Shown here: positions 1-12,173 of the stretch, piece after piece
Layout: each line of letters opens with the position of its first letter
Position numbering within the stretch: the stretch's first letter is position 1
Assembly (NCBI GenBank): GCA_022266195.1
Contig: WHVY01000001.1
Location: forward strand, 4,402,001-4,466,000
Direction: 5' to 3'
Length of the DNA stretch: 64,000 nucleotides
Origin: Tetranychus cinnabarinus
Taxonomy: Eukaryota > Arthropoda > Arachnida > Trombidiformes > Tetranychidae
Notes under the pieces: generated by a model
Databases searched by the model: none
Seen by the model: the letters and a program-made list of their open reading frames with translations, nothing else
What the model was told of the DNA's origin: nothing
Program-made: the position numbers and the translations under genes

Positions 1-1059
1 TTAACATGAGATTAATCACAAAGCCCAAAGAAATGAACAGATGAAATATAAGTTGACATAATATTCCACTTAAATCACTGTTTAAACAAATTTAAATCAC
101 AATTACACGGCATATTAAGTGTCAGGAATTATTATTAAATTGATATTATATGAAGTTGAATGTTATTGATGGTGAAAGGTTTGACACTTGAATCTGGTTA
201 ACCAGAATGTGAATGTATTTAACCCAAAAAATAGCTCAAAGATTAATGAATTTATGGGACAATCAAATTCGTAAATGTTGATTTAAGTGTTGATTTAAGA
301 TCAAAGGAAATAAAATAATTGTTCCCACAAAAATCCGCTATTAATTAATCATTTTTGTGAGCACAATTACCTTAACCCTGTTGGTCTGTAAGCAATCCAT
401 TCAAATATCAACATTATTCAAAGGATTCACCAAAATGAAATGAAATGAAAGGACAAAATGAAAACTGATCAACTAAATAATCAGCAAGAATAAGTATTGT
501 TAATTAACAGCTATTAAAGAGTCTCATTTTATTAACCACTTCTCTAACCAAATCGATTGATCATTTTCACCATTATTTTGTCCTTAACTAATCTGTATTA
601 AGGAGTTTACAAAATGATCAACCATTTCACGTAAGACAACCTCATTAACTATTAATTAACAGCTCTTAGACTCCTACAACTTTGTGTATATTATAACTAA
701 ACTCACTTGTCAGTCTTAATTGCTATTCCATATTCACGTCAACAAATAATTTGCAGGTGAAAAAATGGGCTCAATAATGAGGTGAACAATTGAAATCTTA
801 AAGAGTTGATCAAAGACTAATTCAAACCATGGAAAGGGTGAAGCCATTGATTATACTCAATGGATCATTTTATTAGTTCTGAATAATTAATGGATTCAAG
901 GAAAGGCTCTAAATTATCAAGTCATTTCATCTAAAACCAGATGCTTCAGTTTCATAAAGAGTTATTCAACTAGACCAGACGATCGATTAAAAAGTCGAGT
1001 TTCATGTAACATCAAAAGGTTCCTTATCCTTCAATATGAAAAGTTAAGAGTTGAGCTTA
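1..1059. other. AT-rich intergenic DNA, no gene seen
   Basis: No reading frame here looks like a protein I know, and I see no convincing splice-site pairs. The sequence is AT-rich with short degenerate repeats of motifs such as TTAATTAACAGCT. It ends at the target-site duplication of element A. Confidence 0.6.
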
Positions 1060-1070
1060 CAAGTAAAATG

Positions 1071-3704
1071 GTTTTTACTAAAAAGACACAACACAATTGT
1101 CACATTCATGCATAAATCGACCCAAAAAACGGGTAAAAATTGATTTATGACAAATTCAGACTCTGTTAATTTGTAGAGAAATAAAAACTGAGTCCATTCG
1201 TGCGATTTAAGAGTTGCTGTGTTCAATATTTTTAGAAAAACTCGAGCTCAAAGTTGTAACTTCGAACGGCTTTTGCTCATTTATGGAAGCAAACTTTTTC
1301 ATGAAACTTATTTTTCCTTATTTACATTTCCGCAGACAACCACAAAATGCACATTATTATATGAAATGGAATTTCGATTTTCTGTAAAACAGATAAATTC
1401 GATTTTCGTTTGAACCGACCTATTTCGGTGACCGAAAGAGCTAACAAGCTGAAACTTTGTATTGCCACATAAAAATTATCTGAACACATTACGGAGTAAA
1501 TAGTTTTTTCGAGTTATCAACGGTCCTCTCGATTTTGGCCATTGAACTGGAAACTTTGAACCTTAATATTTCGAGAATGGCATAACCTAAAATCATCACT
1601 ATTTGACCAAACATTAGGTTTTATCATGAGCTATAAGATATTGAAATATTGAATCATTCAAGATCCTACAAAAATAGTCAGAGTATTGTATCATTTTGTT
1701 TCCAGATTTTAGAGTTTTTGTTTAAAGTTGAATGTTCACTCAAACACAAACCTTAATCGTTAGAAGAATATTCATTTTTTAATGAACTCTGTCATGTTAT
1801 ATCATAGTCCATAATAAAATCTAATGTTAAATCAAAGAATGATGATTTTAGGTTTTGCCATTCTCGAAATATTGAAGTTCAAAGTTTCAAGTCCAATGGC
1901 CAAAATCAAGAGAACCGTTGATAACTCGAAAAAACTATTTACTCCGTAATGTGTTCAGATAATTTTTATGCGGCAATACAAAGTTTCAGCTTGTTAGCTC
2001 TTCCGGTCACCGAAATAGGTCGGTTCAAGCGAAAATCGAACTTATCTGTTTTACAGAAGAACGAAGTTTTATTCCATTTAATAAAGTTCATTTTCTGGTT
2101 AGCCATTAAAATTTACTTAGAGAAAATGAGTTTCATGAAAAAGTCTTCTTCCATTAATGAACAAAAGCCGATCAAAGTTTCAACTTTGGCCTCGATTTTC
2201 CAGAAAACTGTTGATCGGATGAATCATTTAACAGTACCAATGGATTCAGTTTTTATGTCCCTACAAAACCCACCAAGTCTCAACTCTCAACTCAAATTTT
2301 CGAGCATTTGGTAGCACTCTTTGCATTATGTTTGCAAGTTTAACCAGAGAATTGGTTTATTTAGCAAGAAATGGGTTAAGATGAGTTTGTTTTGTTTAAT
2401 AAGTTGTTTCTCAGCCATTTACAACCCAAATATCATGACCGGAATGCGCTTATGGAAGGCTATTAAGTTGAATTTAGTTATTAATTAGTACAGAATTAAA
2501 TTGGTGAAATAATGATGATTGTATGTAATGCCATTCTCGAAATATTTAGGTTCAAAGTTACAAGTCCAATGGCCAAAATCAAGTGAACCTTTGATAAATT
2601 GAAAAAATGATTCAATCATTGGTGTGTAAAAATAATTTTTAAGGACTGGTAAGAAGTTTCAGACCTCTAACTCTTTCGGTCACAGAAAAAGGTCGATTTA
2701 AATGCAAATCGAACTTATATGTTTTACAGGAAATCGAAAATTTTATTTCGAAAAATAAATGTATTTTCTGGTTCATCATCAAAATTTACATCAGTCAAAT
2801 AGACTTTGACGAAAAAATCTGCTCTTATAGCTGTTCAAAAGTTGTTCGAAGTTTCAACTTTGACCTCGATTTTCTCAAAAACTATCCATCGCATAAATCA
2901 TTTAAAAGTACCAAAGGACTCAATTTTTATACCGCTACAAACTCACCAAGTTTCAACTCTTTACTTAAATGTTCGAGCCTTTGACAGCATTCTTTGCTTT
3001 ACATTTGCAATTTTAACCAGAAAATTGGTTTATTTACCAAGAAATGGGTTAATATGAGTTTGTTTTGTTGAATAAGTTGTTGCTTGCACATTTAAAGCCC
3101 AATTTTCATAACATAAAAGTGCTAATTGAGAGTTATTAAATTGAATTGGATTATTCATTAGTAAAGAGATAGATTGGTGAAAGAATTATGATTGTATGCG
3201 ATGCCATTCTCGAAATATCGAGCCTAAAAGTTTCAAGTCCAATGGCCAAAATCAAGAGAACTACTTATAAATTCATGAAACTTTTTGATCCATTATATGA
3301 GCCAACAATTTTTATGGACAAGTAATAATTTCCAGCTTGCTGAATCTTACGGTCATAGGAAGCGATCAGTTCAGCTAAAAATCGAACTTATCTGTTTTAC
3401 AGAAGACAGAAAAATTTTATTCCTCAAAATAAATGCATTTTCTGGTTGACCATCAAAATTTACCTTACATAAATGAGTTTCATCAAAACTTCTGCTTCCA
3501 TAAGGGAACGAAAGGCGATCGAAGTTTCAACTTTGAACCCGATTTTCTCTAAAAGTATCAAACATATAAACTTATAAATTGCACAAACGGACTCAGTTTT
3601 TCCGTCTCTACAACTTGAAAGAGTCTAAATTTTACAGAAATGAAACGCGTTTGTGTCAATTTATGTTTAAATGCGACAATTGTGTTTTCCTTTTTAGCAT
3701 GAAC
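1071..3704. mobile_element. Element A: non-autonomous fold-back (long inverted repeat) transposon
   Basis: The outer ends are inverted copies of each other: the left end reads TTACTAAAAAGACACAACAC and the right end, reversed, reads GCTAAAAAGGAAAACACAAT. The first unit (about 1071-1600) is in inverted orientation. It is followed by three direct units, at about 1850-2400, 2520-3060 and 3190-3704. All carry the same landmarks: CCATTCTCGAAATAT, AATGGCCAAAATC, TCGAACTTATCTGTTTTAC and TCCCTACAA. The flanks are CAAGTAAAATG (1060-1070) and CAAGTAAAGTG (3705-3715), an 11-bp duplication with one mismatch. Open frames inside (for example 1949-2314) have no transposase motif. Long inverted repeats with 9-11 bp target duplications suggest a Mutator-like origin, which is inference. 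Confidence 0.75.
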
Positions 3705-3715
3705 CAAGTAAAGTG

Positions 3716-4121
3716 TTTTTAGTATCAATTTAACTTCAGTCAACAAAACTAACGTTGCAAATGGCAACACAAACACAAATCTTTTTAAATTGACCCAATA
3801 ATGGTCTAAATAAGCCAATAATTTAAATCAAATAGTTAATCAAATCGAAACTGGCCTTTGCATTAATCATAATGTTGGATTCGGTAGTTTATTTATTCAA
3901 TACAATTCAATACAATTCTAAACATCTTGATGGTGTTTATTTAAATGGTTATTAAATCTATGAATTCTCACTATTAAACCATTTTTTGAGTTAATTTCTC
4001 AAGCCATTAATAATATCATCAATTATGTATAATAAACTATAAATGTTTGATTCATTTATGAAATAATGTCCAATTTTATTATTTCAAAATACAATGTATA
4101 AGCATTTTAATAATTATCCGA
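3716..4121. other. Intergenic DNA and 3' end of the receptor gene
   Basis: No gene seen. TTTATT at 4075-4080 reads AATAAA on the minus strand. It lies 42 bases beyond the stop of the receptor gene and is its likely polyadenylation signal. Confidence 0.5.
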
Positions 4122-5444
4122 TTACATTTGATTTGGAGATATTTTGGAGCATCTGAGTGCCCAATTGCTTGAAACAAACAGTTCTACTGCAAAGATAATT
4201 GTACTAATCAATTGTACAACAGCAATTATGGTTAAAATAAGATGATAATTTCTCCCGACCATTGGATTGAATACAAATTGTGGATAATTTTTTTTCTTCT
4301 GGTGACATTTTCGCCTGAAGTGTTCAGCTTGGGATGGATGCAGTCTTTTGTAAATTTCAGAGTAAAGATGACTTTCGAGGGCAATGTAAAAGCGACGGCA
4401 AATGAACGACTTGACTGGACTATTAGCATTTACCAACATGGCTCCATAGGACTTATCGAAAGATGCTGTATGCTCATAAGCTTCAGGCTCAGTAAACTTT
4501 GAACAAGAGCTATCGCTTTCTCTGTATGAGATCAAATCTTTTTTTACAATATCCAGCTCCCAGTTTTGTCCAAGATAAGTAAAATCAGCCAATTTGTCCA
4601 AAATCAGAGGAAAATCAAGAAAATATTTCATCACAATGAACGAAGAAAGAAGCTGATTCTTATTTTCATGGGATGAGTGCTGCAACGACTTATAACAACT
4701 TGATGTTTCACTAACAATCCCAGTTAAATTGTAATTTAAAATGTCTTGCAAATCGTGAACAGCATTCTGTTTATCTGTCACAGTTAGATCAGTGTGAAAA
4801 TTAGCTGAATAGTTTACTCTGAGAGTGAACAAGGAAATCAAAATGAAACCAATTAAAAGCCTTTGACTGGCTCTTGAAGCTTCTGGATGTTGACTGTTGA
4901 ACATGAAAGTTATTAACCGGTAAAAATTACTAGATAAACTGGTGATAAACCAAAAGTTGAATGATGATAGAGATGAGTGAGATGGTAGTTGGATGAGTCC
5001 AGTATTGTTAACCAACCAGACTAAGGTTACGAACAGCATTATCAAAGGAATAAATAGCCATGGATTTATGATTTCAATGTTGGTTAAACAGTCGAGTTGA
5101 ATTAACTTTAAATTTGATTGATAGTGGGTTAAAAAGATGCAAGAAGCTTCAACAAGTGGAACAGTCAATGTAATGTTTGGTTGAACTGAATCAAGAAGTT
5201 GAAAATCCATTATTGAAAAGTTGATATCGGCCTGGTCAAGTTGTAATAATCGAGGTCCACCGAAACAAGAGTCATTCAAACAACCTGCTCTTGAATCACA
5301 GCTAACCCAAGATATATTTGCACCTTTGAGTATCACATTAGTTCGACTTTTAAAGAGTGGAGCGAATGTTCCAATCAGGGAATTAGACTGTTTATCGAAG
5401 GCATAACCAGGTAAACGGGTTGGTATGGAACATCTAATGTCCAT
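4122..5444 (-). CDS. Ionotropic-receptor-like (iGluR-fold) channel protein
   Basis: A single uninterrupted exon encodes 440 residues with the order typical of ionotropic glutamate receptors and insect IRs. A Cys-rich ligand-binding half-lobe (about 1-125) comes first, then a membrane segment (about 128-147, PWLFIPLIMLFVTLVWLV). A pore/second-helix region follows, then a third helix with LFTLRVNYSANFHTDLTV near 205-222, which corresponds to the SYTANLAAFLTV motif of the family. After the second half-lobe there is a last membrane helix (about 402-426). In the family these proteins are cation channels, in arthropods often chemosensory. It lacks a signal peptide and an amino-terminal domain. An in-frame TGA lies upstream of the chosen ATG with no AG between them, so an extra upstream coding exon is unlikely. 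Ligand unknown. Confidence 0.75.
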   Translation of the reverse strand: MDIRCSIPTRLPGYAFDKQSNSLIGTFAPLFKSRTNVILKGANISWVSCDSRAGCLNDSCFGGPRLLQLDQADINFSIMDFQLLDSVQPNITLTVPLVEASCIFLTHYQSNLKLIQLDCLTNIEIINPWLFIPLIMLFVTLVWLVNNTGLIQLPSHSSLSSFNFWFITSLSSNFYRLITFMFNSQHPEASRASQRLLIGFILISLFTLRVNYSANFHTDLTVTDKQNAVHDLQDILNYNLTGIVSETSSCYKSLQHSSHENKNQLLSSFIVMKYFLDFPLILDKLADFTYLGQNWELDIVKKDLISYRESDSSCSKFTEPEAYEHTASFDKSYGAMLVNANSPVKSFICRRFYIALESHLYSEIYKRLHPSQAEHFRRKCHQKKKNYPQFVFNPMVGRNYHLILTIIAVVQLISTIIFAVELFVSSNWALRCSKISPNQM

Positions 5445-6472
5445 TGATGCGATTGCATGTAAGAGATTTCAGTCTTAACGGGTTGATTCTAAGATAGCAA
5501 ATATCAAATTTTGAACCCGACAAAATGAAGACGTAAATTTTTATATATTGATTTACAATTTATTTATTTTAGAATTGGAAAATTATGCTTTATAAATGGC
5601 AATTGGTAATTTGTTAAATTGTTGTAACAACATTGTAAGAATATATTTAATTTATGTAAATTTTCTAACAGTAATTTAATTTAATTTTTAAACGAAACAA
5701 AGTCTTATAAAATTGCCAGCCTTGTATTATTTTAGTATCGATTTATTTTGTCTCTTTAGATGTCTGGAGTTGAAATTGAATCTTTAATGAAAAATCATGA
5801 TAACTTGTTTTGGATTTTATACTTTGAAAAAAAACAATTTGAACATCATTAAATTAAATATTGTATGTGAGCTGATCAATTAAAGTGACTTATGAAAACA
5901 ATAAATTACAATGAATGTGCAGGATAAATCATCAAATAAACATCAACATTAGATTTGTTTTGATTGAATTAATAATGGGAAAACATGAAATTGTTTTTTT
6001 AAATTTTACATTTGGAAATAAGACCAAAATTTATTGAATAAATTATTTCAGATCATTATGAAACATAATTCAAATAATACTTTCGTTACTTTGTTGATGC
6101 CTTGATAGGATAATGGTGATGCATTGGTTTTGGTTAGTAAAATAGATAAAATATTGATATATGACAGTAGTAACATTTTACATAAAATTATAATAATAAT
6201 AATGATAAATTGAAACATTTCTTATTTCAACGACAATATTTTTGTGGATTTGAGTTCAGTAATTTATGCTCTTGGATAAATAAAGTTATGATGTCGATGA
6301 TGTACGAGCATTTGATTTTCAAGGCGAAAGTATACTTTGAGACCACGAAGTTGATCACAGATTTAGCAAATCCAAAGAAAGCTTGAGGTAAAATATCAAT
6401 CCTAATTAAGACTTCGGATAAGATATGGTGGATTTGACAAAGTTATTTAATGAACTGAGCTTCGATTATCAG
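5445..6472. other. Intergenic DNA between receptor gene and WDSUB1
   Basis: This stretch holds the upstream region of the receptor gene and the 3' untranslated region of WDSUB1 (minus strand). I see no further gene, repeat family or RNA gene. Confidence 0.5.
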
Positions 6473-9039
6473 TTAAATCTGATATCGCTTGACAAGGAGC
6501 TTTAGAGTCAAATTGGAAACCAATCGATTATCTTCGAATGGCTCATTTGTCATTGGACTAGTGTTGTTTCCATTTTCCATCCATTCGGTGATTGCTTGTC
6601 TTTCATAAGTATAACCATCTGAAAAAGATTTTAAAGAAATTAATCGATGCGTCTCAATTTTTTCTGTTGATTTTTTTACCTGAAGCAACAACAGGATCCT
6701 TCATGAATTCATGAGTTATTGGGCAGAAAAGCTCATCGGGCATTGAGATATCGTCTTCATTTGCGATATGTTGCCACAATGGATTTCGTAAGGCTTGAAC
6801 TCCTCGCAGAATTTTGGTTCGATGGCCAAGAGTAGCTGTTGAATAAAAACAAAGAAACGTAATTATAAAATGAAAAACCAAGCAAAGACAAAAATACTCA
6901 ACTAATTTTAAGCATAGTCAAGAGCATGTCATGAGATAAATGTAAAAGCTCAGTGCCATCGATTTCGTTTTGAATGAAGATATCCGTATATTGAGGTAAT
7001 CCCAAAGTTTCCAGCCATTGTGCGACTTGTTCAACCGACCATCGAGAAACTAGGTTAGCGTTTGTGCCCAAACTGAAAGAAACTCTATGAGAGCTTGTTA
7101 TGGGTGCATTTTCGTTGGCTTCAGAATCATTATTGGGTTCAGGTGAACCAAGATAGGAATGAAGATTCCAAATAATAACAGTTTTATCATTTGAACCAGT
7201 TGCTAAAAGACTATTGTCAGCAGAGAATGCACAGCAGGTTACATATCGATTGTGACCTTCTAAACGGCGTATGATTGTTCCTGATTCGATAGACCAGATT
7301 ATAATTGTCTTGTCACCAGCTCTGGTAAATAAGAGATATAAGAGATATTTGATCAATTCATTAAATTTACATATTACAAAAGCAATCATCAATCATATAA
7401 GTTATTGGAAAAAGATAGTAAACATTGACTCAAATCAATGGTGTGAGCAATCAAATGGATAGATAAACGATAATCAATCTGATTTAAATTACGTGAGACT
7501 TACGCTGATGCAAGTAATGAGCCATCACTAGAGAAACGACAACAATAAACATTACCACTGTGACCTGAAAGACTGTGGTAGAGAGTTATTGAGCACTTGA
7601 GACCACCTTTAACATGCCACAATTTGACTAGATCATCATTACCACAAGAGGCGAGTAAGTAGTAGCTTTGTAATGGACCATTTGTTACTACATAAAAAAA
7701 TAAAATAAAAATTAATTAGCTTAAAATTTTAATTGTTGACAGAACAAATTAGTTGCTAAGAGATATCGTGATCAAAGCCGTGCAAGTGCTAAGCAAATAA
7801 TAAAATGTATCTTTTGTGTGTGTAACTTAAAAAGTAGAATTATGAAAATTTGAAACTAAGAATAGGACAATTTTAAAGTGTGTAAAATAACGATCTATTA
7901 AATGGACAGGTTAACAATATGAAAGAATTATTGATTTTATACTGCTTCCAACCAATGATTCATTTATTGTATAATGCAATATTTTCCAATATTGATTATT
8001 TGCGCATTAACAGCCATTGGATTGTAATTAAAGAAGGTAAAATCGATTGTCTGATGCATTAGGAATAGACTTATTCCAAGGACTTTGGCTGTTATGTGTT
8101 AAATTTTCAATAATGATTTATAAAGTACAATTTGACTTTGATGACTTTGTTGGCAAGAATCGAAAATTAGGTAAAAATAAAAAACATAGATCTATACCTT
8201 CTACAGACTCACCGTTAACCTCGTATTGAGGATTGAAGTCAGACGAGACGACACCCAAATCATGAGCTTCTGGAATGGTCAACAAACATTTGCCATGACC
8301 ATGACGTGCGTCCCACATTTTAAGCTCTCCAGAAGTAGCTCCAGATATTAGATAAGCAGAATCTGGAGAAAAGGCACAAGTAGTGACCATTGCTTCATGA
8401 CCACTCAAAGATCTGACTAACGAACGAGTGCTAATATCCCAAAGACAGATTCTTTCATCATCTCCAGCAGTTACCAAGATGGCCGAAGAAGGAGAAAAAC
8501 AACAGACGCGAATAGCACAGTTTGTTGGATTAGCAACTCGCACAACTTGATCACCAGTCTAAAAAAGAGACCATATTAAAAAATTAGTCAACTTAGCAAT
8601 TAATCGGAGCAAATATTGGCAGATTAGCAATAATATTATATTGTCAAACATTTGAGGTTTATGACGGTAACTTTGATTGGAAAGAGATCTGCCAAATTTA
8701 TTTGATACGTGAGATTATTAAACTGTCACAGCTGATGAGATGTAAGAGTATACATACCTGTGAGTTCCATAGAATTAGATATCCATCAGTTGAAACCGAG
8801 GCCAAAATTGTTCCAAACGGTGAAAATCTTACACAGTTTACTCCATAATTGTGTCCAGTTAGAGGCGATTTTAATGGTGGCTCTTTGCTTTCTTCAAACT
8901 GTCCATCGTCCTTACGTTTCCAAATTTTTATAGTTTTATCATTAGATGATGAGGCGACAATTTTATTTCCATTGAAATCAACCCAGGTTATATCAGATGT
9001 ATGGCCTTCCAAGGTTTGAAATCTTTCTGTTGACACCAT
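6473..9039 (-). CDS. WDSUB1: WD-repeat, SAM and U-box protein (WDSUB1)
   Basis: Six exons (8758-9039, 8198-8558, 7504-7687, 6903-7321, 6680-6835, 6473-6618) join in frame to 515 residues; the human protein has about 476. WD40 repeats fill about 1-330, seen as GHxxxV...SxSxDKTIKIW units. A SAM domain follows near 369-435 (RWSVEQVAQWLETLGL) and a U-box near 446-515 (DELFCPITHEFMKDPVVASDGYTYERQAI). The U-box is an E2-binding fold, so the family is predicted to act as an E3 ubiquitin ligase with WD repeats for substrate binding; the function is poorly studied. The donor of exon 2 is ambiguous: GTGAGT at 8212 or GTATAG at 8197. Both keep frame and differ by five residues. The gene is divergent from RFX. 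Confidence 0.93.
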
Positions 9040-9867
9040 AGCCAGAGTTGTGTAAAAGTTGATTGATTAGCTTATCCAAAAACAATAAAGTTTACGCTGA
9101 AAGAAGAAATTATTAAAGAGAAAAACAAATATTAGGCAAGATAATAAAGTAAACAGCTAATATTATGATCCACTATATTATGATCCATTAATATTATTTC
9201 ATTCCATACCGTAAACTGATACAAGATAGCTGAACTTGACTTCACTAGCATGAAATTTAAAAAGACACAGAGATGTCATTTGAAACAAGATAAAAGTTGA
9301 AGTGCTAAATACTTAAGAAAAGAATCAACTAAATGTACGACGAATCAATCCAGGTTACCAGAGATACTTTGATTCTTAATAATTAATAATAGATAAAACT
9401 TGAGTTATCTTATTTTGTTTCGTTGTGACCATAAATTCAATATTCTGATTTTGTTTACACTTACAACATCAGTGTGTAATAAGAACATGCGTGTTCGCAA
9501 ATCAAGAGAATCTCAATTTCAAATTTATTAAGTGCTAATCATACAAAAATTTCATAAGAATATAATAATAAGATTAATAATTTGCATTCTTGTAAGATCT
9601 TAAATTTTAAACGGATTCAGATAGCGCGGTCAAAAAGCGAGTTTTAAGCATAAATAATACCTGAAAGTAAACTCCGATATTGCGACTTCAAAACTATCCT
9701 TATGAAAACTCTCACATGATGGCACCACAAAGCATAGTGAATCTACTTTATTCAAAGCTGCTCAAGGCTCAAGGTTTCTTCAGCAAATCAAACCACACTT
9801 TTTTATTGTTGCTATAGAGTGTACTAAGGTTACCGTCACCCTGGAACACCGTCAACAAGACAACAGG
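9040..9867. promoter_or_regulatory. Shared upstream region of WDSUB1 and RFX
   Basis: This 828-bp stretch separates two divergent start codons, so it must hold promoters and 5' untranslated sequence for both. No clear TATA box is seen. At 9354-9367, GTTACCAGAGATAC fits the RFX-binding X-box pattern (RYYNYY-N2-RRNRAC) with one mismatch. Binding is untested. Confidence 0.5.
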
Positions 9868-11739
9868 ATGATCGACCCCCAAGATACATTCAAAAAGAAT
9901 CCAGAAGAAGAGGATAATAATTTAACTACAATTTACTATACCACTGATCCTTACACCTCGATCACTTGTTTTGAAAATAATTCAACCGTCATCTATTCTC
10001 AAGTCACTGGTGCCAATACTGGAGAAACAGAAGGTAATTCTGGTGGTATCGCCGTTGTTGCTTCAGCTCCTATTGGAACAGTTTCTGCTCCATCCAATTT
10101 TCAAATTCAAAATGTCCGGGACACGGACATTGTCCATGTAAGTACACTTATTCTGCTTAAAATTCTCAGCCATGACCTGCCCTAACCTACCTATTTTCAT
10201 CTTTTTGTAATTCAGGTTAGATGGCTCATAGAAAATTATGAAACCGCGGAAGGCATTTCTTTGCCTCGATCTACATTATATTCCCACTACCAAACCCATT
10301 GTCAACAACAAGGTATTGAACCTGTGAATGCAGCTTCATTTGGTAAACTTATTCGCTCTGTTTTTGTCGGATTACGTACAAGGCGCTTGGGAACTAGAGG
10401 AAATTCAAAGTATCACTACTATGGTATTAGAGTGAAACCCGGATCTCCATTGGCGCGCATAACTGACAATACTTCTGTGAGTAGTCCTGAATCTGGTCAG
10501 CCATCTGCCAAACGTAGTAAAACGAGCGGTTCTGATGCTGGGGTAGAGTCAATCAAGGATAACAATGTTGTGACAACAAATGACAATCACCAGGCAACCT
10601 TAACTGCAACTTCACCAGAGCTGCTACAGAGCTACCTAGGTGATCCTAAGTCAATTTTAGCCAATGTTTGGCCGGAAGAGCCTATTCCTTGTAATGATGC
10701 CGAAACACCAAGTGCTCTAGCAACCAGATTTGCTGCTGCTTATAGAAAACATTATGAGCAAGTAATTAATGCTATTGGTAATTTAAATTTTCACCTTATT
10801 GAAGGATTATGGAAAGCATTTTGGCAAGCTGAAAGTTCAACTAAAAATGGAATAAGTGGCAACAGTGATAATGAATGTAAAACTAACAATGTTAATAGTA
10901 AGGCTGGAACTCCTGGTTTAACAATGGAACAATTACACCAATTAACCTCTAGTCCTGGTATAGAGGCGGAAAATGATCAAGAGCCTCTAGCCTCGCTGAG
11001 TGATTGGATATTACAAACAGATTATACACTTTACAATTCCTTAATATCTGCATTATTACTTCCCAACCTTTTGAAACCCATTCCCCAACAATTAACTCAA
11101 CAGATTCGTAATTTTGCCAAAAACATACACAATTGGATGGGAGCAGCGCTTGTTGGATACGACCAAACATTTGTTGCTTCTAAATTAGCTGCAGTTGGAG
11201 CTTTTAGCCATACTTTACGAAGATACACATCTTTGAATCATTTATCATCGGCAGCTCAAGCAGTTCTGCAAAACCAACAACAAATACAACAAATGATAAG
11301 CGACTTAAACCGTGTTGATTTTAAAAACGTCCAAGAGCAGGCTTCATGGGTGTGCCAATGTGATGACTCCATTGTCGATCAGATCGAAATAAGTTTCAAA
11401 TCTCTTCTCCAAGAACAAAATCCATTTGACCGTTGGGGCATGTGGTGTGAACAAGTTTTAGATACATGCCTTCGAGATAACGATGTGCGCTCAGCGACGC
11501 AATTCTTTTTTAAATGGGGCTTTTATAGCTCACTTGTGATGAGAGATCTCACTCTTCGTTCTGCCTCTTCTTTTGGTTCATTCCATCTCATTCGATTGCT
11601 TTTCGATGAATATATCTTTTACTTGATTGAACATAGAGTTGCTCAAGCTACTGGAAAGACGCCGCTCCAAGTATTAGGAGAAGTTAGAATGACAATGGCC
11701 AAATCAAAAGAAACTACGAATCAACACTCGAGTTCATAA
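9868..11739 (+). CDS. Rfx: RFX-family winged-helix transcription factor (RFX1/2/3 type)
   Basis: Two exons (9868-10137 and 10216-11739) give 597 residues. The RFX DNA-binding domain spans about 88-166, across the exon junction. It has the near-invariant NYETAEGISLPRSTLY, AASFGKLIRSVFVGLRTRRL and GNSKYHYYGIRVKP blocks. The long downstream part carries the family's B, C and dimerisation regions and ends with FYLIEHRVAQATGKTPLQVLGE. This set of regions marks the RFX1/2/3 class, known for binding X-box promoters and driving ciliary genes. The protein is shorter than vertebrate RFX2/3, which exceed 700 residues, and lacks their acidic tail. AATAAA at 12000-12005 is a likely polyadenylation signal. 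It is convergent with HP1 and divergent from WDSUB1. Confidence 0.95.
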
Positions 11740-12173
11740 CTTTTTTTGCAACCTATCAATCAACGTACTTTTTTCCCAAAGAGCACCAAAATTATATATT
11801 CAAACTCAGATTTTGATCACACACCTTAGATCGACCTTGCATCATTATCCTTTGATGTAAATTACATCGACCAATCAACTATACCTTTAACATGTTAACA
11901 ATAAATTCATATATTCCTTGCCTGAATTAGAGTTGATTTGTAATTCACTTGTAATCTTTTATTCTTACATTTTGAAGAGTATTTAAGGTTATGTAATATA
12001 ATAAAGTCTTAACAGGTTCTGAAATAAAAAGTGATCAGGAATGATATTTAATAATATTTGTTTAATATTTTGATGAAAGGATGGAAACTGAATGCGATGG
12101 GTTAAATGTTTAGAAAAGAAAGGATAAGGTAATATGAAACAATTAAAGAGTAAAGAATGTGAACGCAGTTGAT
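11740..12173. other. Convergent 3' ends of RFX and HP1
   Basis: A plus-strand AATAAA (12000-12005) probably ends RFX. A minus-strand AATAAA (TTTATT at 11958-11963) probably ends HP1. If both are used, the two transcripts overlap by several tens of bases at their 3' ends. Confidence 0.45.

Noticed and set aside
1949..2314. Open frames inside elements A and B (for example 1949-2314, 2806-3057, 43361-adjacent repeat frames)
   Set aside because: They lie in repeated, inverted sequence, differ between copies and show no transposase motif. They are chance frames.
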